From contig CAJOLC010000011.1 of NCBI GenBank assembly GCA_905235305.1, forward strand, positions 37,147 through 101,146: DNA of 64,000 nucleotides. The letters run 5' to 3'. Position 1 is the stretch's first letter; each line of letters opens with the position of its first letter. The notes under the pieces were generated by a model that did no database searches, was not told the origin of the DNA, and saw only the letters and a program-made list of their open reading frames with translations. The DNA comes from an uncultured Bacteroidaceae bacterium (GTDB lineage: Bacteria > Bacteroidota > Bacteroidia > Bacteroidales > Bacteroidaceae). Position numbers and translations under genes: made by a program. This document shows, piece by piece, positions 1 to 8,627 of the stretch.

Positions 1-57
1 TCGGGGGATGCAACAGTGACATATAATATTATAGTAAACAAGTAAAATTCAATAGCA

Positions 58-1470
58 ATGAAGAAACTCACACTCGCTATGTTGCTCGCCATCACAGGAG
101 CAACGGCAATGGCACAGAACTTTGAAGGCTCCACCATCGAAGAGCGCATCGCGTTCTCAACCGGTGACAACGAGGACACCATCAAGACTGCCAAGGGCTA
201 CATCACAATGTTCCAGCTGACTAACTCAAACAAAGAGTACAAGGACATGTATGAAAGCTACAAGTGGATAAAGGCTTTTGCCCCCTACGCACAAAACGGC
301 ATCTACACGCAGGGACCTTTCATGTTCTACAACCTCATCAATGCCGAGCAGGATCCTGCAAAGAAGAAGGCTTACTTCGATGAGATGATGGAGCTCTTCG
401 ACCTGAGACAGAAGAACCTCGATGCCCTGAACTCCTTCGCCAAGACAAAAAGCACCCTGGGCGACGTGCTCAGTGTGAAGGCCGAATACTACAACTGGAC
501 GGCTCCCATAGCACTTGGCGACAAGTTCGACCTGCGCGAATCCTACAAGAACTTCGCCGAAGCCATCAAGATGGTTAATGAGCAGGGTGGACGCGAAATC
601 ACAGGTTCCTTCCTCCAGACCTTCTTCTTGGTCAGCGATGCAGTCTACAAGGCAATGCCCAACACCAAGCGTGAACAGTACCTCCAAGACTACCTGGACA
701 GCAAGGATGCTTGCGAGAAGATGCTCCAGCTCGCCAAAGAAGCTCAGGAAGCCGGCGACACGGCAAAGGCCAGACAACTCGTGACGACATACGACGCGCC
801 TCTTGCCGCCATCGAACAAATCTTCTCGCAGAGCGGAGCGGCAGACAGCGCCCAAATCATCGCCATCTATACAAAGAAGTTCGAAGACTACAAGTCCGAC
901 ATCAACAAACTGAACTCCAGCCTGAACATCATGCAGGACAACGACTGCGACGAGTCGGACATCTACTACCAGTATGCAGAGGCTGCCTACGCCCTCCAAC
1001 CTACCTACACCAGCGCCATCGGCTTGGCTCAGAAGGCTCAAAAGGACGCTCAGTCCGACAAGATGCTTGAATACTACAACAAGGCACTTGAACTTGCATC
1101 GAGCGACGCAAACCGCGGCAAGATCTGTCTGAACATCAGCAATGGCCTCACCAAAAGCAAGCAGTACACCGGCGCTTTGACCTATGCCGAGAGAGCCATC
1201 ACATATAACCCCGAGCTTACGGGAAAAGCCTACCTGAAAATGGCGAACATCAACACAATGCTTGGTCAATACAACGATGCTATCGCCTTCTGCGACAAGG
1301 CAAGTGCTGCCGACATCACCGTCAGCGGCTCAGCAAACCGCCTGAAGGACAACATAAAGAAGGCCCAGGCTAACCAGGCGGCTAACGCTGCTGCACTGAA
1401 AGCCTACAACGACTTCAAGGCTCGCCAGAAAGCAGAAGAGGACTTCTGGAGCGGCGGAGCAAAGAAGTAA
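58..1470 (+). CDS. Secreted tetratricopeptide-repeat protein
   Basis: The 470-residue product starts with a clear signal peptide (MKKLTLAMLLAITGATAMAQ, cleavage after AMAQ), so it is exported to the periplasm or outer membrane. The C-terminal half (about residues 300-440) consists of helical repeats with TPR spacing, including ALTYAERAITYNPELTGKAY and MLGQYNDAIAFCDKAS. The N-terminal half is also helical and rich in Lys, Ala and Glu, without a recognised catalytic motif. TPR proteins of this kind act as scaffolds; the partner is unknown. No promoter is visible in the 57 bases before the start, so the gene may be transcribed from upstream of the window. A rho-independent terminator follows directly. 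The export and TPR calls are firm; the role is not. Confidence 0.85.
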   Translation: MKKLTLAMLLAITGATAMAQNFEGSTIEERIAFSTGDNEDTIKTAKGYITMFQLTNSNKEYKDMYESYKWIKAFAPYAQNGIYTQGPFMFYNLINAEQDPAKKKAYFDEMMELFDLRQKNLDALNSFAKTKSTLGDVLSVKAEYYNWTAPIALGDKFDLRESYKNFAEAIKMVNEQGGREITGSFLQTFFLVSDAVYKAMPNTKREQYLQDYLDSKDACEKMLQLAKEAQEAGDTAKARQLVTTYDAPLAAIEQIFSQSGAADSAQIIAIYTKKFEDYKSDINKLNSSLNIMQDNDCDESDIYYQYAEAAYALQPTYTSAIGLAQKAQKDAQSDKMLEYYNKALELASSDANRGKICLNISNGLTKSKQYTGALTYAERAITYNPELTGKAYLKMANINTMLGQYNDAIAFCDKASAADITVSGSANRLKDNIKKAQANQAANAAALKAYNDFKARQKAEEDFWSGGAKK

Positions 1471-1500
1471 GGCAGACAGACAGAAGAACCACATAATCAG

Positions 1501-1532
1501 GCCCGCTGTGCTAATCGCACGGCGGGTCTTTT
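1501..1532 (+). terminator. Rho-independent terminator after the TPR gene
   Basis: GCCCGCTGTGC and GCACGGCGGGT pair across a 5-base loop (TAATC), with one G-T pair and one mismatch at the base, and are followed by CTTTT. It starts 30 bases after the stop codon. Confidence 0.85.
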
Positions 1533-1650
1533 CGTATCCCACACCTCTCATCCCGTTTCTGCGTCTCATTTTTCGCAACTTCATCCCTCAGACATCACAC
1601 TATTCCTTTTCCTCTTTTTCATTTGCGCCTTTTACAAGGGGGAAAACCAT

Positions 1651-1967
1651 TGGTGTCCGGTAAATAAGTTTCGTCCTCGGTTATAACCCGCTTGTTTACA
1701 GGCGTCATTAAAAATGAAAGGATGAAAGTGAAGGATGGGGCTGCGCCTTGATGAGGGCAGACATCCTGGCACGCCCAGCAGGACCCTTCCAGAGATGTCT
1801 GTAAAAGCGACGTGTCCCTACGGGCAGAGCGACGCGTCCCTATGGGCAGAGCGACGTGTCCCTATGGGCAGAGCGACGCGTCCCTGTTGGCAATGCGACT
1901 ATAGGATTAAAAAAACGTCACATTACAGAAAAAAGGGGGCTTACTAACCGTCATTTACCGGACACCA
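1651..1967. mobile_element. MITE-like 317-bp element with 15-bp terminal inverted repeats
   Basis: The ends are perfect 15-bp inverted repeats: TGGTGTCCGGTAAAT at 1651-1665 and its complement at 1953-1967. The interior encodes no convincing protein and carries the 22-bp array at 1807-1894. A second, rearranged relative lies at 25512-25777: there the same left end plus about 40 bp of similar sequence (CGTTTATAACCCATGTGTTTATAGG) is present, but the array lies outside the inverted repeats. Terminal repeats, small size, no ORF and two copies fit a non-autonomous element; no transposase or clear target-site duplication was seen. The rest of the 1471-2232 spacer holds the terminator at 1501 and the promoter at 2001. 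Confidence 0.6.
1807..1894. repeat. Tandem array, four 22-bp units
   Basis: Four contiguous units begin at 1807, 1829, 1851 and 1873, built on the core GCGACGYGTCCCTAYGGGCA. The core contains the palindrome GACGCGTC in units 2 and 4. The last unit diverges (CCTGTTGGCAAT) and is followed by GCGACTATAGGATTA. The same array with three units, the same divergent last unit and the same follow-on sequence occurs at 25512-25577. Confidence 0.9.
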
Positions 1968-2000
1968 GTAGAAAAAAATCAAAAAAAACGACAAAAAGCA

Positions 2001-2030
2001 TTGTAATAGTAAAGAAATTTAGTAACTTTA
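2001..2030 (+). promoter_or_regulatory. Bacteroidetes-type promoter of the tat operon
   Basis: TTG at 2001-2003 and TAACTTTA at 2023-2030 are separated by 19 bp. This matches the -33/-7 pattern (TTG, TAnnTTTG) of the Bacteroidetes primary sigma factor except for the last base of the -7 box. The implied transcript has a leader of nearly 200 bases before tatA. Confidence 0.7.
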
Positions 2031-2232
2031 CACACTGAAAGTGTAAAAATGCCTCAATAGCGAGGCAAAACCTACGCGATTTGACGATAAACGGGACAGA
2101 TGACTGAATCGCATGGGCAAGGCAATTCCCGCAGGCAAACAACGAGACGCCCCATCCCCGCTCGCGCGACGAAACCATCGGCAACATCAGAAAAAACACG
2201 ACTTCTAAACTCTAAACACTAAACCAAATACA

Positions 2233-2445
2233 ATGACAAACCAACTCTTATTCCTCGGTAGTCTGGGCGGCCAGGAAATCATCATCATCGCCCTCGTCAT
2301 CCTGCTCCTCTTCGGAGGCAAGAAGATTCCCGAACTCATGCATGGCCTCGGCAAAGGTGTGTCGCAGTTCAAGAAAGGCATGAACGACATCGAAAAGGAA
2401 ATCAATGCAGAACCTGACCAAATAGACGACAACAACAACAAATAA
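2233..2445 (+). CDS. tatA: Sec-independent translocase component TatA
   Basis: This 70-residue protein has one N-terminal membrane helix (about residues 14-27, [15 protein letters not shown]), the TatA hinge FGGKKIPEL at 27-35, then an amphipathic helix ([19 protein letters not shown]) and an acidic tail. This is the TatA/E pattern; no separate TatB is present, as in many minimal Tat systems. TatA oligomers form the membrane passage for folded proteins recruited by TatC. It is the first gene of an operon whose second gene encodes a protein with a twin-arginine signal and whose fifth is tatC, so the operon carries its own translocase together with at least one substrate. Confidence 0.95.
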   Translation: MTNQLLFLGSLGGQEIIIIALVILLLFGGKKIPELMHGLGKGVSQFKKGMNDIEKEINAEPDQIDDNNNK

Positions 2446-2481
2446 CCCTAAGTTAAATCAACTAAACACTTTCCAAATCTT

Positions 2482-4005
2482 ATGAAAGACATGTCAAGAA
2501 GATCGTTCCTCAAAGCAGGAACAGCAGCAACAGCTGCACTTGCAATGGCTCCCACAGACGTGCTGGGCAAGGCTAAGGCAACAAAGAAAAACGTTCCGAC
2601 AGGCAAAATCAAGCTCCTCGGCGTAGGCGTAGGCGGCCGCGGTCATGCCGACATCAACGGCGTCACCTACAAGGGAAAGGGCGAAATCTATGACGACATC
2701 GAGTTCATCGGCATGTGCGACGTCGACTTCAAGTATGCAAAAGGCGTCCTCGAAGAATATCAGAAACTCTTCCCCAAGATGAAAGTCTACAACGACTACA
2801 AGAAGATGTATGCCGAACTGCTTGACCAGGCAGACGCCGTCATCTGCGGTACCGCCGACCACACACACGCCATCATCTGTGCCGAGGCACTGGCAGCAGG
2901 CAAGCATGTGTACTGCGAAAAGCCCCTGACTCGTACCGTCTACGAATCCCGTTTGCTCACAAAACTCGCTGCCAAGGCCGGCGTTGCCACACAGATGGGA
3001 AACCAGGGTTCAAGCGGCGAAGGCGTAAATCTGGTATGCGAATGGATATGGAACGGCGAGATTGGTGAAGTGACCCGCGTCGACGCGTTCACAGACCGTC
3101 CCATCTGGCCGCAAGGACTGGAACGTCCGGAAGAGGTTCACGAGATTCCCAGCACACTGAACTGGGATGCCTTCATCGGCCCGGCTCCAAAGCGTCCTTA
3201 CAACTCAATCTATCACCCCTGGAATTTCCGCGGATGGTGGGACTTCGGAACAGGCGCTCTTGGTGACATGGCTTGCCACATCCTCCACCCTGTATTCAAA
3301 GCCCTCGACCTCGGATATCCCATCAAGGCAGAAGGCAGCTCCACTCCCCTCATGTCAGACTGCTGCCCCAGCGCACAGGTTGTCAAGCTGACTTATCCCG
3401 CTCGCCCGAACCGTCCGAAGGTAGCTATGCCCGAAGTCGTCGTGACATGGAGCGACGGCGGTATCGTGCCCTTCCGTCCCGAAGGACTTGCCGTCGGTAA
3501 AGACCTCAACGTAAGCGGTGGCGGTGCTATCTTCTACGGCACAAAGGACATTCTTGTCGTAGGCTGCTACGGCGAGAGACCTTACCTCGTAAGTGGTCGC
3601 GTGCCCAACGCACCGAAAGTATGTCGCCGCGTCACAGAAAGCCATCAGCGCGACTGGATCCGTGCCATCAAGGAAATCCGCTCAGGTAAGAGCGACTGGG
3701 TGAAGACAGCATCCGACTTCAGCGAAGCAGGTCCCTTCAACGAGATGGTAGCAATGGGTGTGGTAGCAACACGCCTGCAAGGCCTGAACCAGACGCTTGA
3801 ATGGGACGGCGAGAACATGCGCTTCACCAACATTCCTGAGAAGGCCACCGTACGTGCCATGCTCAAAGACGGCTTCTCTATTCACGACGGACACCCAACG
3901 TTCAACAAAACCTATACCGAACCCGTCAACGCCCGCGAGTTTGCAGCAGAGCTCATCAAGCCTAAGTACCAGAATGGCTATGTCCTGCCCGACATGCCCG
4001 CATAA
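2482..4005 (+). CDS. Gfo/Idh/MocA-family oxidoreductase with twin-arginine signal
   Basis: The 507-residue protein opens with a Tat signal (SRRSFLK at residues 5-11, followed by a hydrophobic Ala-rich stretch). A Rossmann nucleotide-binding motif GVGVGGRG follows at about 47-54, and the family's catalytic-face motif CEKPL at about 145-149. Members oxidise or isomerise sugar carbons with bound NAD(P)(H). The Tat signal fits export after cofactor binding in the cytoplasm. The next two genes (DUF1080 protein, TIM-barrel isomerase) are common partners in secreted sugar-processing clusters. The substrate cannot be read from sequence; a periplasmic 3-keto-sugar route is an inference from the DUF1080 neighbour. 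Confidence 0.93.
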   Translation: MKDMSRRSFLKAGTAATAALAMAPTDVLGKAKATKKNVPTGKIKLLGVGVGGRGHADINGVTYKGKGEIYDDIEFIGMCDVDFKYAKGVLEEYQKLFPKMKVYNDYKKMYAELLDQADAVICGTADHTHAIICAEALAAGKHVYCEKPLTRTVYESRLLTKLAAKAGVATQMGNQGSSGEGVNLVCEWIWNGEIGEVTRVDAFTDRPIWPQGLERPEEVHEIPSTLNWDAFIGPAPKRPYNSIYHPWNFRGWWDFGTGALGDMACHILHPVFKALDLGYPIKAEGSSTPLMSDCCPSAQVVKLTYPARPNRPKVAMPEVVVTWSDGGIVPFRPEGLAVGKDLNVSGGGAIFYGTKDILVVGCYGERPYLVSGRVPNAPKVCRRVTESHQRDWIRAIKEIRSGKSDWVKTASDFSEAGPFNEMVAMGVVATRLQGLNQTLEWDGENMRFTNIPEKATVRAMLKDGFSIHDGHPTFNKTYTEPVNAREFAAELIKPKYQNGYVLPDMPA

Positions 4006-4026
4006 ACGACTTCTATTCTTTCGATA

Positions 4027-4890
4027 ATGAAACTAAGGAACCTCTTAGCCGCAGCAGTCATGACTGCTGCGGCTGGCGTACAGGCTCAGCCACAGTACGT
4101 CATCATAGAAAATCCTCAAGTCGACCTCAGTACGCTGAAGGTCGATAAGGACGGCTACTATGTCCTCTTCGATGGAACAAGCCTCAACGGCTGGCGCGGA
4201 TACTGCAAAGATCATGTGCCAAGCAAGTGGAACATCAAGGACGGCGCCCTGCACTTCGACGGCCGCACCTCCAACGGTGAAGGCGGCGACATCATCTTCG
4301 CACATAAATTCAAGAACTTCGAGTTCGAAATTGAGTGGAAGATTGCAGAAGGAGGCAACTCCGGCATCTTTTATCTCGGCAAGGAAACGGCAACCATCAA
4401 CAACGATGCTCCCAGAACCGAAGAGACAAAGGCAGGCAATGTGACCATCACGCAGACCATCGACAATCGCGGCAGACTCAACTACCAGCCCATCTACATC
4501 AGTTGCCCCGAATGCCAGGTACTCGACAACGAACGTCACCCCGACGCAAAACTCGGCGCAACTCTCGGCATCCGTCAGAGCACAAGTCTCTATGACATGA
4601 TCGTCGCCAAACCTCAGAACGCAAATCCTGCCGGCCAGTGGAACAAAGTGAAAATAGTCGTGAAGAACGGCAAGGTGACTCACTTCCAGAATGGCGTAAA
4701 GGTGTTGAGCTACACTTTAGCCGACAAGTCTTGGGTTGACCTCGTCCAGACCTCTAAGTTCAGCCAAAAGAACTGGCCTCTTGCCTACGAAATCATGAAA
4801 GACTGTGGCAAGGAAGCCGGCTACTTCGGCATGCAAGACCATGGCGACGAAGTATGGTATCGCAACATCCGCGTCAAGGTAATCAAATAA
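4027..4890 (+). CDS. Secreted DUF1080 (3-keto-disaccharide hydrolase-type) protein
   Basis: The 287-residue protein has a signal peptide (MKLRNLLAAAVMTAAAGVQAQ) followed by a DUF1080 concanavalin-like fold. The landmarks are YVLFDGTSLNGWRGY near residues 46-60, KWNIKDGALHF, FEFEIEWKIAEGGNSGIFYL and the C-terminal EVWYRNIRVK. Several members of this family hydrolyse 3-keto-glycosides. It starts 21 bases after the oxidoreductase stop, so the two are co-transcribed; oxidation to a 3-keto sugar followed by hydrolysis is a plausible but unproved order of action. Confidence 0.9.
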   Translation: MKLRNLLAAAVMTAAAGVQAQPQYVIIENPQVDLSTLKVDKDGYYVLFDGTSLNGWRGYCKDHVPSKWNIKDGALHFDGRTSNGEGGDIIFAHKFKNFEFEIEWKIAEGGNSGIFYLGKETATINNDAPRTEETKAGNVTITQTIDNRGRLNYQPIYISCPECQVLDNERHPDAKLGATLGIRQSTSLYDMIVAKPQNANPAGQWNKVKIVVKNGKVTHFQNGVKVLSYTLADKSWVDLVQTSKFSQKNWPLAYEIMKDCGKEAGYFGMQDHGDEVWYRNIRVKVIK

Positions 4891-4903
4891 TATATATATA
4901 ATA

Positions 4904-5803
4904 ATGTATAAGACAATGAAGAAGATTCTCATGATAGTCTGCATCGCTGCCACTTTCCTTGGCTGCGGAATCAGTGCAGACGCAAAGAAGAAAGAAGCTT
5001 GCTTCCAGATGTACAGCGTACGCGGACTCATCGGTGACCCCGGCAAGTTTGCCCAGAACCACAAGGAGGTGCTGGCTCAACTCGCCAAGATGGGCTACAC
5101 CTCCACCGAAGCTGCCAACTACGACAACGGCAAGCTCTACGGACTCTCACCCGAAGACTACAAAGCTGCCATCGAAGCCTCCGGCATGAAGGTACTGTCT
5201 TCGCACGTCGGACACGGCCTGAGCGCACAGGAACTTGCCAGTGGCAACTTCACTGAAGCACTCAAGTGGTGGGACCAGTGCATTGATGCTCACAAGCGTG
5301 CAGGCATGTCATACATGGTCCTGCCATGGCTAGACACGCCCAAGACGCTCAAGGATGCTGAGGTGACCTGCAAGTACCTCAACGCCATCGGGCAGAAGGT
5401 CAATGCCGCTGGCATGAAGTTCGGCTACCACAACCACAGCCACGAGTTCAACAAAGTGGAAGGCAAGGTATGGTACGACTACATGTTGGAGCATACCGAT
5501 GCCGACAAGGTGTTCTTTGAGATGGACGTGTATTGGGCAGTTCGCGGACAGGTTAGTCCGGTGGCATACTTCAACAAGTATCCTGGCCGCTTCCTGCTGC
5601 TTCACATCAAGGACCACCAGGAGCTCGGTCAGAGCGGCATGGTTGGCTTTGACGCCATCTTCAACAATGCAGACAAGGCTGGCCTGCAGAACTTGGTTGT
5701 CGAACTGGAGGGAAGCGCCAAGCCCAACATCATGGACGGCATGAAGGAGAGCATCGACTACCTCAAGGCTGCGAAGTTCGTCAAGGCAAGTTATAGCAAA
5801 TAA
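4904..5803 (+). CDS. Sugar phosphate isomerase/epimerase-like TIM-barrel protein, exported
   Basis: The product is 299 residues (295 if the second Met, at 4916, is used, giving the cleaner leader MKKILMIVCIAATFLGCG). The leader is either a signal peptide cut near SADA or a lipoprotein signal at FLGC. The rest is an AP-endonuclease-2/xylose isomerase-like barrel: QMYSVRG, FGYHNHSHEF, FFEMDVYWAV, LLLHIKDHQE and VVELEGS supply the usual His, Glu and Asp metal ligands. It follows the DUF1080 gene by 13 bases. It probably acts on the same sugar as its neighbours in the periplasm; the substrate is unknown. Confidence 0.88.
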   Translation: MYKTMKKILMIVCIAATFLGCGISADAKKKEACFQMYSVRGLIGDPGKFAQNHKEVLAQLAKMGYTSTEAANYDNGKLYGLSPEDYKAAIEASGMKVLSSHVGHGLSAQELASGNFTEALKWWDQCIDAHKRAGMSYMVLPWLDTPKTLKDAEVTCKYLNAIGQKVNAAGMKFGYHNHSHEFNKVEGKVWYDYMLEHTDADKVFFEMDVYWAVRGQVSPVAYFNKYPGRFLLLHIKDHQELGQSGMVGFDAIFNNADKAGLQNLVVELEGSAKPNIMDGMKESIDYLKAAKFVKASYSK

Positions 5804-5866
5804 ACTATTGTATTTAGTTCATATCCATCGTCCGCAGTTCACAGTTATCGGCATTCCCTTATAACT

Positions 5867-6736
5867 ATGAGCTGCGGGCTGTGGCTTATGAACTGTTTTT
5901 ATGAATATGGAGATAGAAGACAAGAGCAAGGCAAGCAGGAAGGAGAACGGAGAAGAACAGGAAGGCGCAATGTCCTTCTGGGACCATCTTGCTGGGCAGT
6001 GTTCCGCAGTGCGTGTGTACTGGCAGTAGTTATGGTGGGCACCTTTATTGCGATGCCCTACATCTTCGACCGCTTCATCCTGGCTCCCACGAACAACGAC
6101 TTCTTCACCTATCGCTGGCTCAATGCCATCGGCAGAGGCGTCGTGAAGCTATCTCCGAACTTTGATGTGCAGATCATCAACATCAATGTCGCCAGTCAGT
6201 TCATGACGCACATCTCCACTTCCATCTCATTGGCAGCTGTCATTGCCTTTCCTTATTTTATATGGGAGATATGGAAGTTCATCGAGCCGGCGCTCTTTGA
6301 AGACGAGATCAAGCATTTGCGGCCAGCCTTCTTTGGCGGCACACTTATGTTCTACATCGGCTGTGCCATTGGCTACGCACTTGTCTTTCCCTTCACCTTC
6401 CGTTTCCTTGTCGAGTACAACCTTAGTCCCAACATCACGAACCAAATCAACCTGCAGAGCTACATCGACAACTTCACGATGCTCATCCTCGTTATGGGCA
6501 TTGTCTTCGAGATGCCTTTGCTTGCATGGCTGCTCAGCCTGTTCGGAATCCTCAAGAAGAGTTTCCTCCGCGAGTACAAGAAGCATGCAATTGTCATACT
6601 TCTCATCTCGGCCGCCATCATCACGCCGAGTGGTGACCCATTCACATTGATGTTAGTCTTTATCCCACTATATCTGCTCTACGAGCTCTCTATCCTCGTA
6701 ATAAGTGACAAGACAACACAAGAAAAGAAAAACTGA
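5867..6736 (+). CDS. tatC: Sec-independent translocase TatC, frameshifted near the N-terminus
   Basis: From about 6000 onward the frame encodes a normal TatC: six membrane helices, YFIWEIWKFIEPAL, NYxLSPNITNQINLQSYIDNF and a final ITPSGDPFTLMLVFIPLYLLYEL. The open frame upstream of that (MSCGLWLMNCF...) is not TatC-like. The expected N-terminus is in another frame: ATG at 5901 gives MNMEIEDKSKASRKENG..., then MSFWDHLAG, and runs into a stop at 6027-6029. The break falls where TatC should read HLxELR. The spacing between HLA and FRSACVL is about 10 bases shorter than expected. This is either a true frameshift, inactivating or requiring slippage, or a sequence error. The frame given here is the one that holds the bulk of TatC. 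Confidence 0.8.
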   Translation: MSCGLWLMNCFYEYGDRRQEQGKQEGERRRTGRRNVLLGPSCWAVFRSACVLAVVMVGTFIAMPYIFDRFILAPTNNDFFTYRWLNAIGRGVVKLSPNFDVQIININVASQFMTHISTSISLAAVIAFPYFIWEIWKFIEPALFEDEIKHLRPAFFGGTLMFYIGCAIGYALVFPFTFRFLVEYNLSPNITNQINLQSYIDNFTMLILVMGIVFEMPLLAWLLSLFGILKKSFLREYKKHAIVILLISAAIITPSGDPFTLMLVFIPLYLLYELSILVISDKTTQEKKN

Positions 6737-6827
6737 ACGAAACAACAATAAACACCATATTTTTACACACTATCGAAGAAAGTGTGCAGGTTTTGCACCT
6801 AAAATGCATAAAATTTTACACATTTTC

Positions 6828-6858
6828 TTGCAGAGAACAAAATAATGTCGTAACTTTG
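6828..6858 (+). promoter_or_regulatory. Promoter of the OmpA-like gene
   Basis: TTG at 6828-6830 and a perfect TAACTTTG at 6851-6858 are separated by 20 bp. The implied leader is about 70 bases. A hairpin-capable CACACT/AGTGTG pair at about 6766-6786, downstream of tatC, may act as a weak terminator before it. Confidence 0.8.
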
Positions 6859-6933
6859 CACCAAAGAAGACGTGTAAAACAACGTTTGATAAAGAGAAAA
6901 GATCAATAATATAGTTAATCAATTGTTAAACAA

Positions 6934-8016
6934 ATGAAAAAGATTACACTCGTTATTGCCATGTTCGCTATGGCAATGGCATCCAGTGCACAGTACACTG
7001 GTCACAAGTTTTTTGACAACTGGTCAATTGGTGTTGAAGGTGGCGTAAGCTCAAACCTCCACGATTGGGACACTCCCAATGGTGCAGTGGCTGGCATCAA
7101 CTTCACCAAGGGTATCACTCCTGTTCTGAGCTTGGAATTCCAGCTGCAGGCTGGCTTCAACGATGACGCTAATTGGAATTGGGGCGCAAAGAGCTCTAAC
7201 GTCATTGACAACGCCAGCATCTATGCTAACACCAAGATTAACCTCATGAACTGGTTTGGTGGTTACAAGGGTGCTCCCCGTTTCTTCGAGATTCAAGCTC
7301 GTGGCGGTGTGGGTTACACTCGTTTCTTCTGGCCCAGCTTCAACGGCATTACCACAGATAGCTCCAACGACCTGAATCGTTGCAACTTCAAGTTAGGTCT
7401 TGACTTCGACTTCAACATTGGCGAGCAGAAGGCTTGGACCATCAGCCTGCGTCCTGCTGTTGTCCTGAAGACCTCACGCGACAACGACATCGTTCGTGGC
7501 AATCCTGGCATTGGCATGCCCGTTGTATGCGACAACGACAGCTACTGCAACGCTTATGGCCACAACGCTATTGCACAGATCACAGCTGGTGTTACCTATC
7601 ACTTCAAGACCAGCAATGGTACTCACTACTTCACCGAGGTTAAGCCCGTCGAGGTTACCAAGGTCGTAGAGAAGACTGTTGAGAAGCCCGTTGAGAAGGT
7701 TGTCGAGAAGGTTGTCGAGAAGGTTGTCACCAAGAATGTTGGTAACGGCGTAACAGTTGAGTTCGCTCTGAACAAGGCTACTCTCACTAACACTGCCAAG
7801 GCTAAGCTGAACACTATCGACAAGAACGCTACTGTTGTCATTGACGGTTATGCTTCTCCCGAAGGTTCTAAGGCTTACAACCAGAAGCTGTCACAGCGTC
7901 GTTGCGATGCAGTCAAGGCATACCTGGTTGATCGTGGCGTGAAGGTTGCCGATGTAAATGCTCACGGTGCTGAAAGTGCTGAGTCTCAGCGTATCGTTTA
8001 CGTTACAATTAAGTAA
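6934..8016 (+). CDS. OmpA-family outer-membrane protein
   Basis: The 360-residue protein has a signal peptide (MKKITLVIAMFAMAMASSAQ). An N-terminal beta-barrel region follows (about 21-220, alternating aromatic and polar strands such as WSIGVEGGVSSNLHDW). A Val/Glu/Lys linker at about 230-255 is built from repeated PVEKVVEK units. A C-terminal OmpA peptidoglycan-binding domain (about 260-360) includes VVIDGYASPEGSKAYNQKLS and QRRCDAVKAYL. It anchors the outer membrane to peptidoglycan. It has its own strong promoter and terminator, and its codon use looks like that of a highly expressed gene (many GTT, GCT and AAC codons). The linker DNA is a short imperfect repeat that could vary in copy number. 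Confidence 0.93.
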   Translation: MKKITLVIAMFAMAMASSAQYTGHKFFDNWSIGVEGGVSSNLHDWDTPNGAVAGINFTKGITPVLSLEFQLQAGFNDDANWNWGAKSSNVIDNASIYANTKINLMNWFGGYKGAPRFFEIQARGGVGYTRFFWPSFNGITTDSSNDLNRCNFKLGLDFDFNIGEQKAWTISLRPAVVLKTSRDNDIVRGNPGIGMPVVCDNDSYCNAYGHNAIAQITAGVTYHFKTSNGTHYFTEVKPVEVTKVVEKTVEKPVEKVVEKVVEKVVTKNVGNGVTVEFALNKATLTNTAKAKLNTIDKNATVVIDGYASPEGSKAYNQKLSQRRCDAVKAYLVDRGVKVADVNAHGAESAESQRIVYVTIK

Positions 8017-8050
8017 TCGGGACATACCTCTATAACGAACAATAAAAGGA

Positions 8051-8082
8051 AAGCCCTGCTACATCTGTGGTGGGGCTTTTTC
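8051..8082 (+). terminator. Terminator of the OmpA-like gene
   Basis: AAGCCC and GGGGCTTTTT flank an imperfect stem (AGCCCTGCTACA / TGGTGGGGCT), ending in a run of T, 35 bases after the stop codon. Confidence 0.8.
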
Positions 8083-8206
8083 GTTTCTCAATAAGAAGTC
8101 GGGCAGCGAGCGGACAGCAATAATATAATGTAAGCACTATAGCGTGAAACGCCGTCAAAGTGTCAGAAATTGCACACATTGAAAAGTGCCGAAAAAGCCC
8201 CCTCAT

Positions 8207-8294
8207 CACGTCGATTTCGCCGACGCAGTATAGTGCGTTGACCAACGCAGTATAGAGCATTGGCTAACGCAGTATACTGCGTTGTAAATTCCCC
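8207..8294. repeat. Tandem array, four 22-bp units
   Basis: Units begin at 8207, 8229, 8251 and 8273. The last three start TATAGTGCGTTGACCA, TATAGAGCATTGGCTA and TATACTGCGTTG; the first is degenerate (CGATTTCGCCGACGCAG). The junction of units holds the palindrome CGCAGTATACTGCG. Two further degenerate 22-bp steps starting TATGCTGAATG and TACGTCG may continue the array to 8338. Confidence 0.85.
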
Positions 8295-8545
8295 TATGCT
8301 GAATGAGTGGAATCTTTACGTCGAAAAGTGTGCAATATTAGGCCGAAACAGTCGTTTTTGCCATGTGCAGTTAGCAATACGACAAATCAAGATAAAATGC
8401 CAGATACTCTGGGGCTCCTCCAACAGCCTATAGCAGAGGTGGTTGCAAAAATGCCCTCGATTTAAGCCCTCGTTTTTGTTCGAGGGTCGAAAAGTAGGGT
8501 AAGGAGTAAAAAAAGCGATTCTGACGCGTTCGGAAAAAAGTCGCG

Positions 8546-8573
8546 TGTAAGCAAAAAGGCTGAATCGCTTACA
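8546..8573. repeat. 28-bp dyad TGTAAGC-N14-GCTTACA
   Basis: Perfect 7-bp arms with a 14-base centre starting AAAAAGGC. A dyad of identical arms, identical total length and similar centre occurs at 19268-19295. The function is unknown; it could be an operator or a hairpin. Confidence 0.6.
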
Positions 8574-8627
8574 TTTTGACAAAGCGGCAAGAGGGCAAGG
8601 GACAAGAGAATGCCGCGAGTTTCACGC

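Noticed and set aside
226-1269. 347-codon minus-strand frame opposite the TPR gene
   Set aside because: Shadow frame produced by codon bias; the plus-strand protein has a signal peptide and repeats.
1807-1894. CRISPR-like array
   Set aside because: Units are contiguous 22-mers without unique spacers of 30 bp or so, and no cas gene is present. The same holds for the other arrays.
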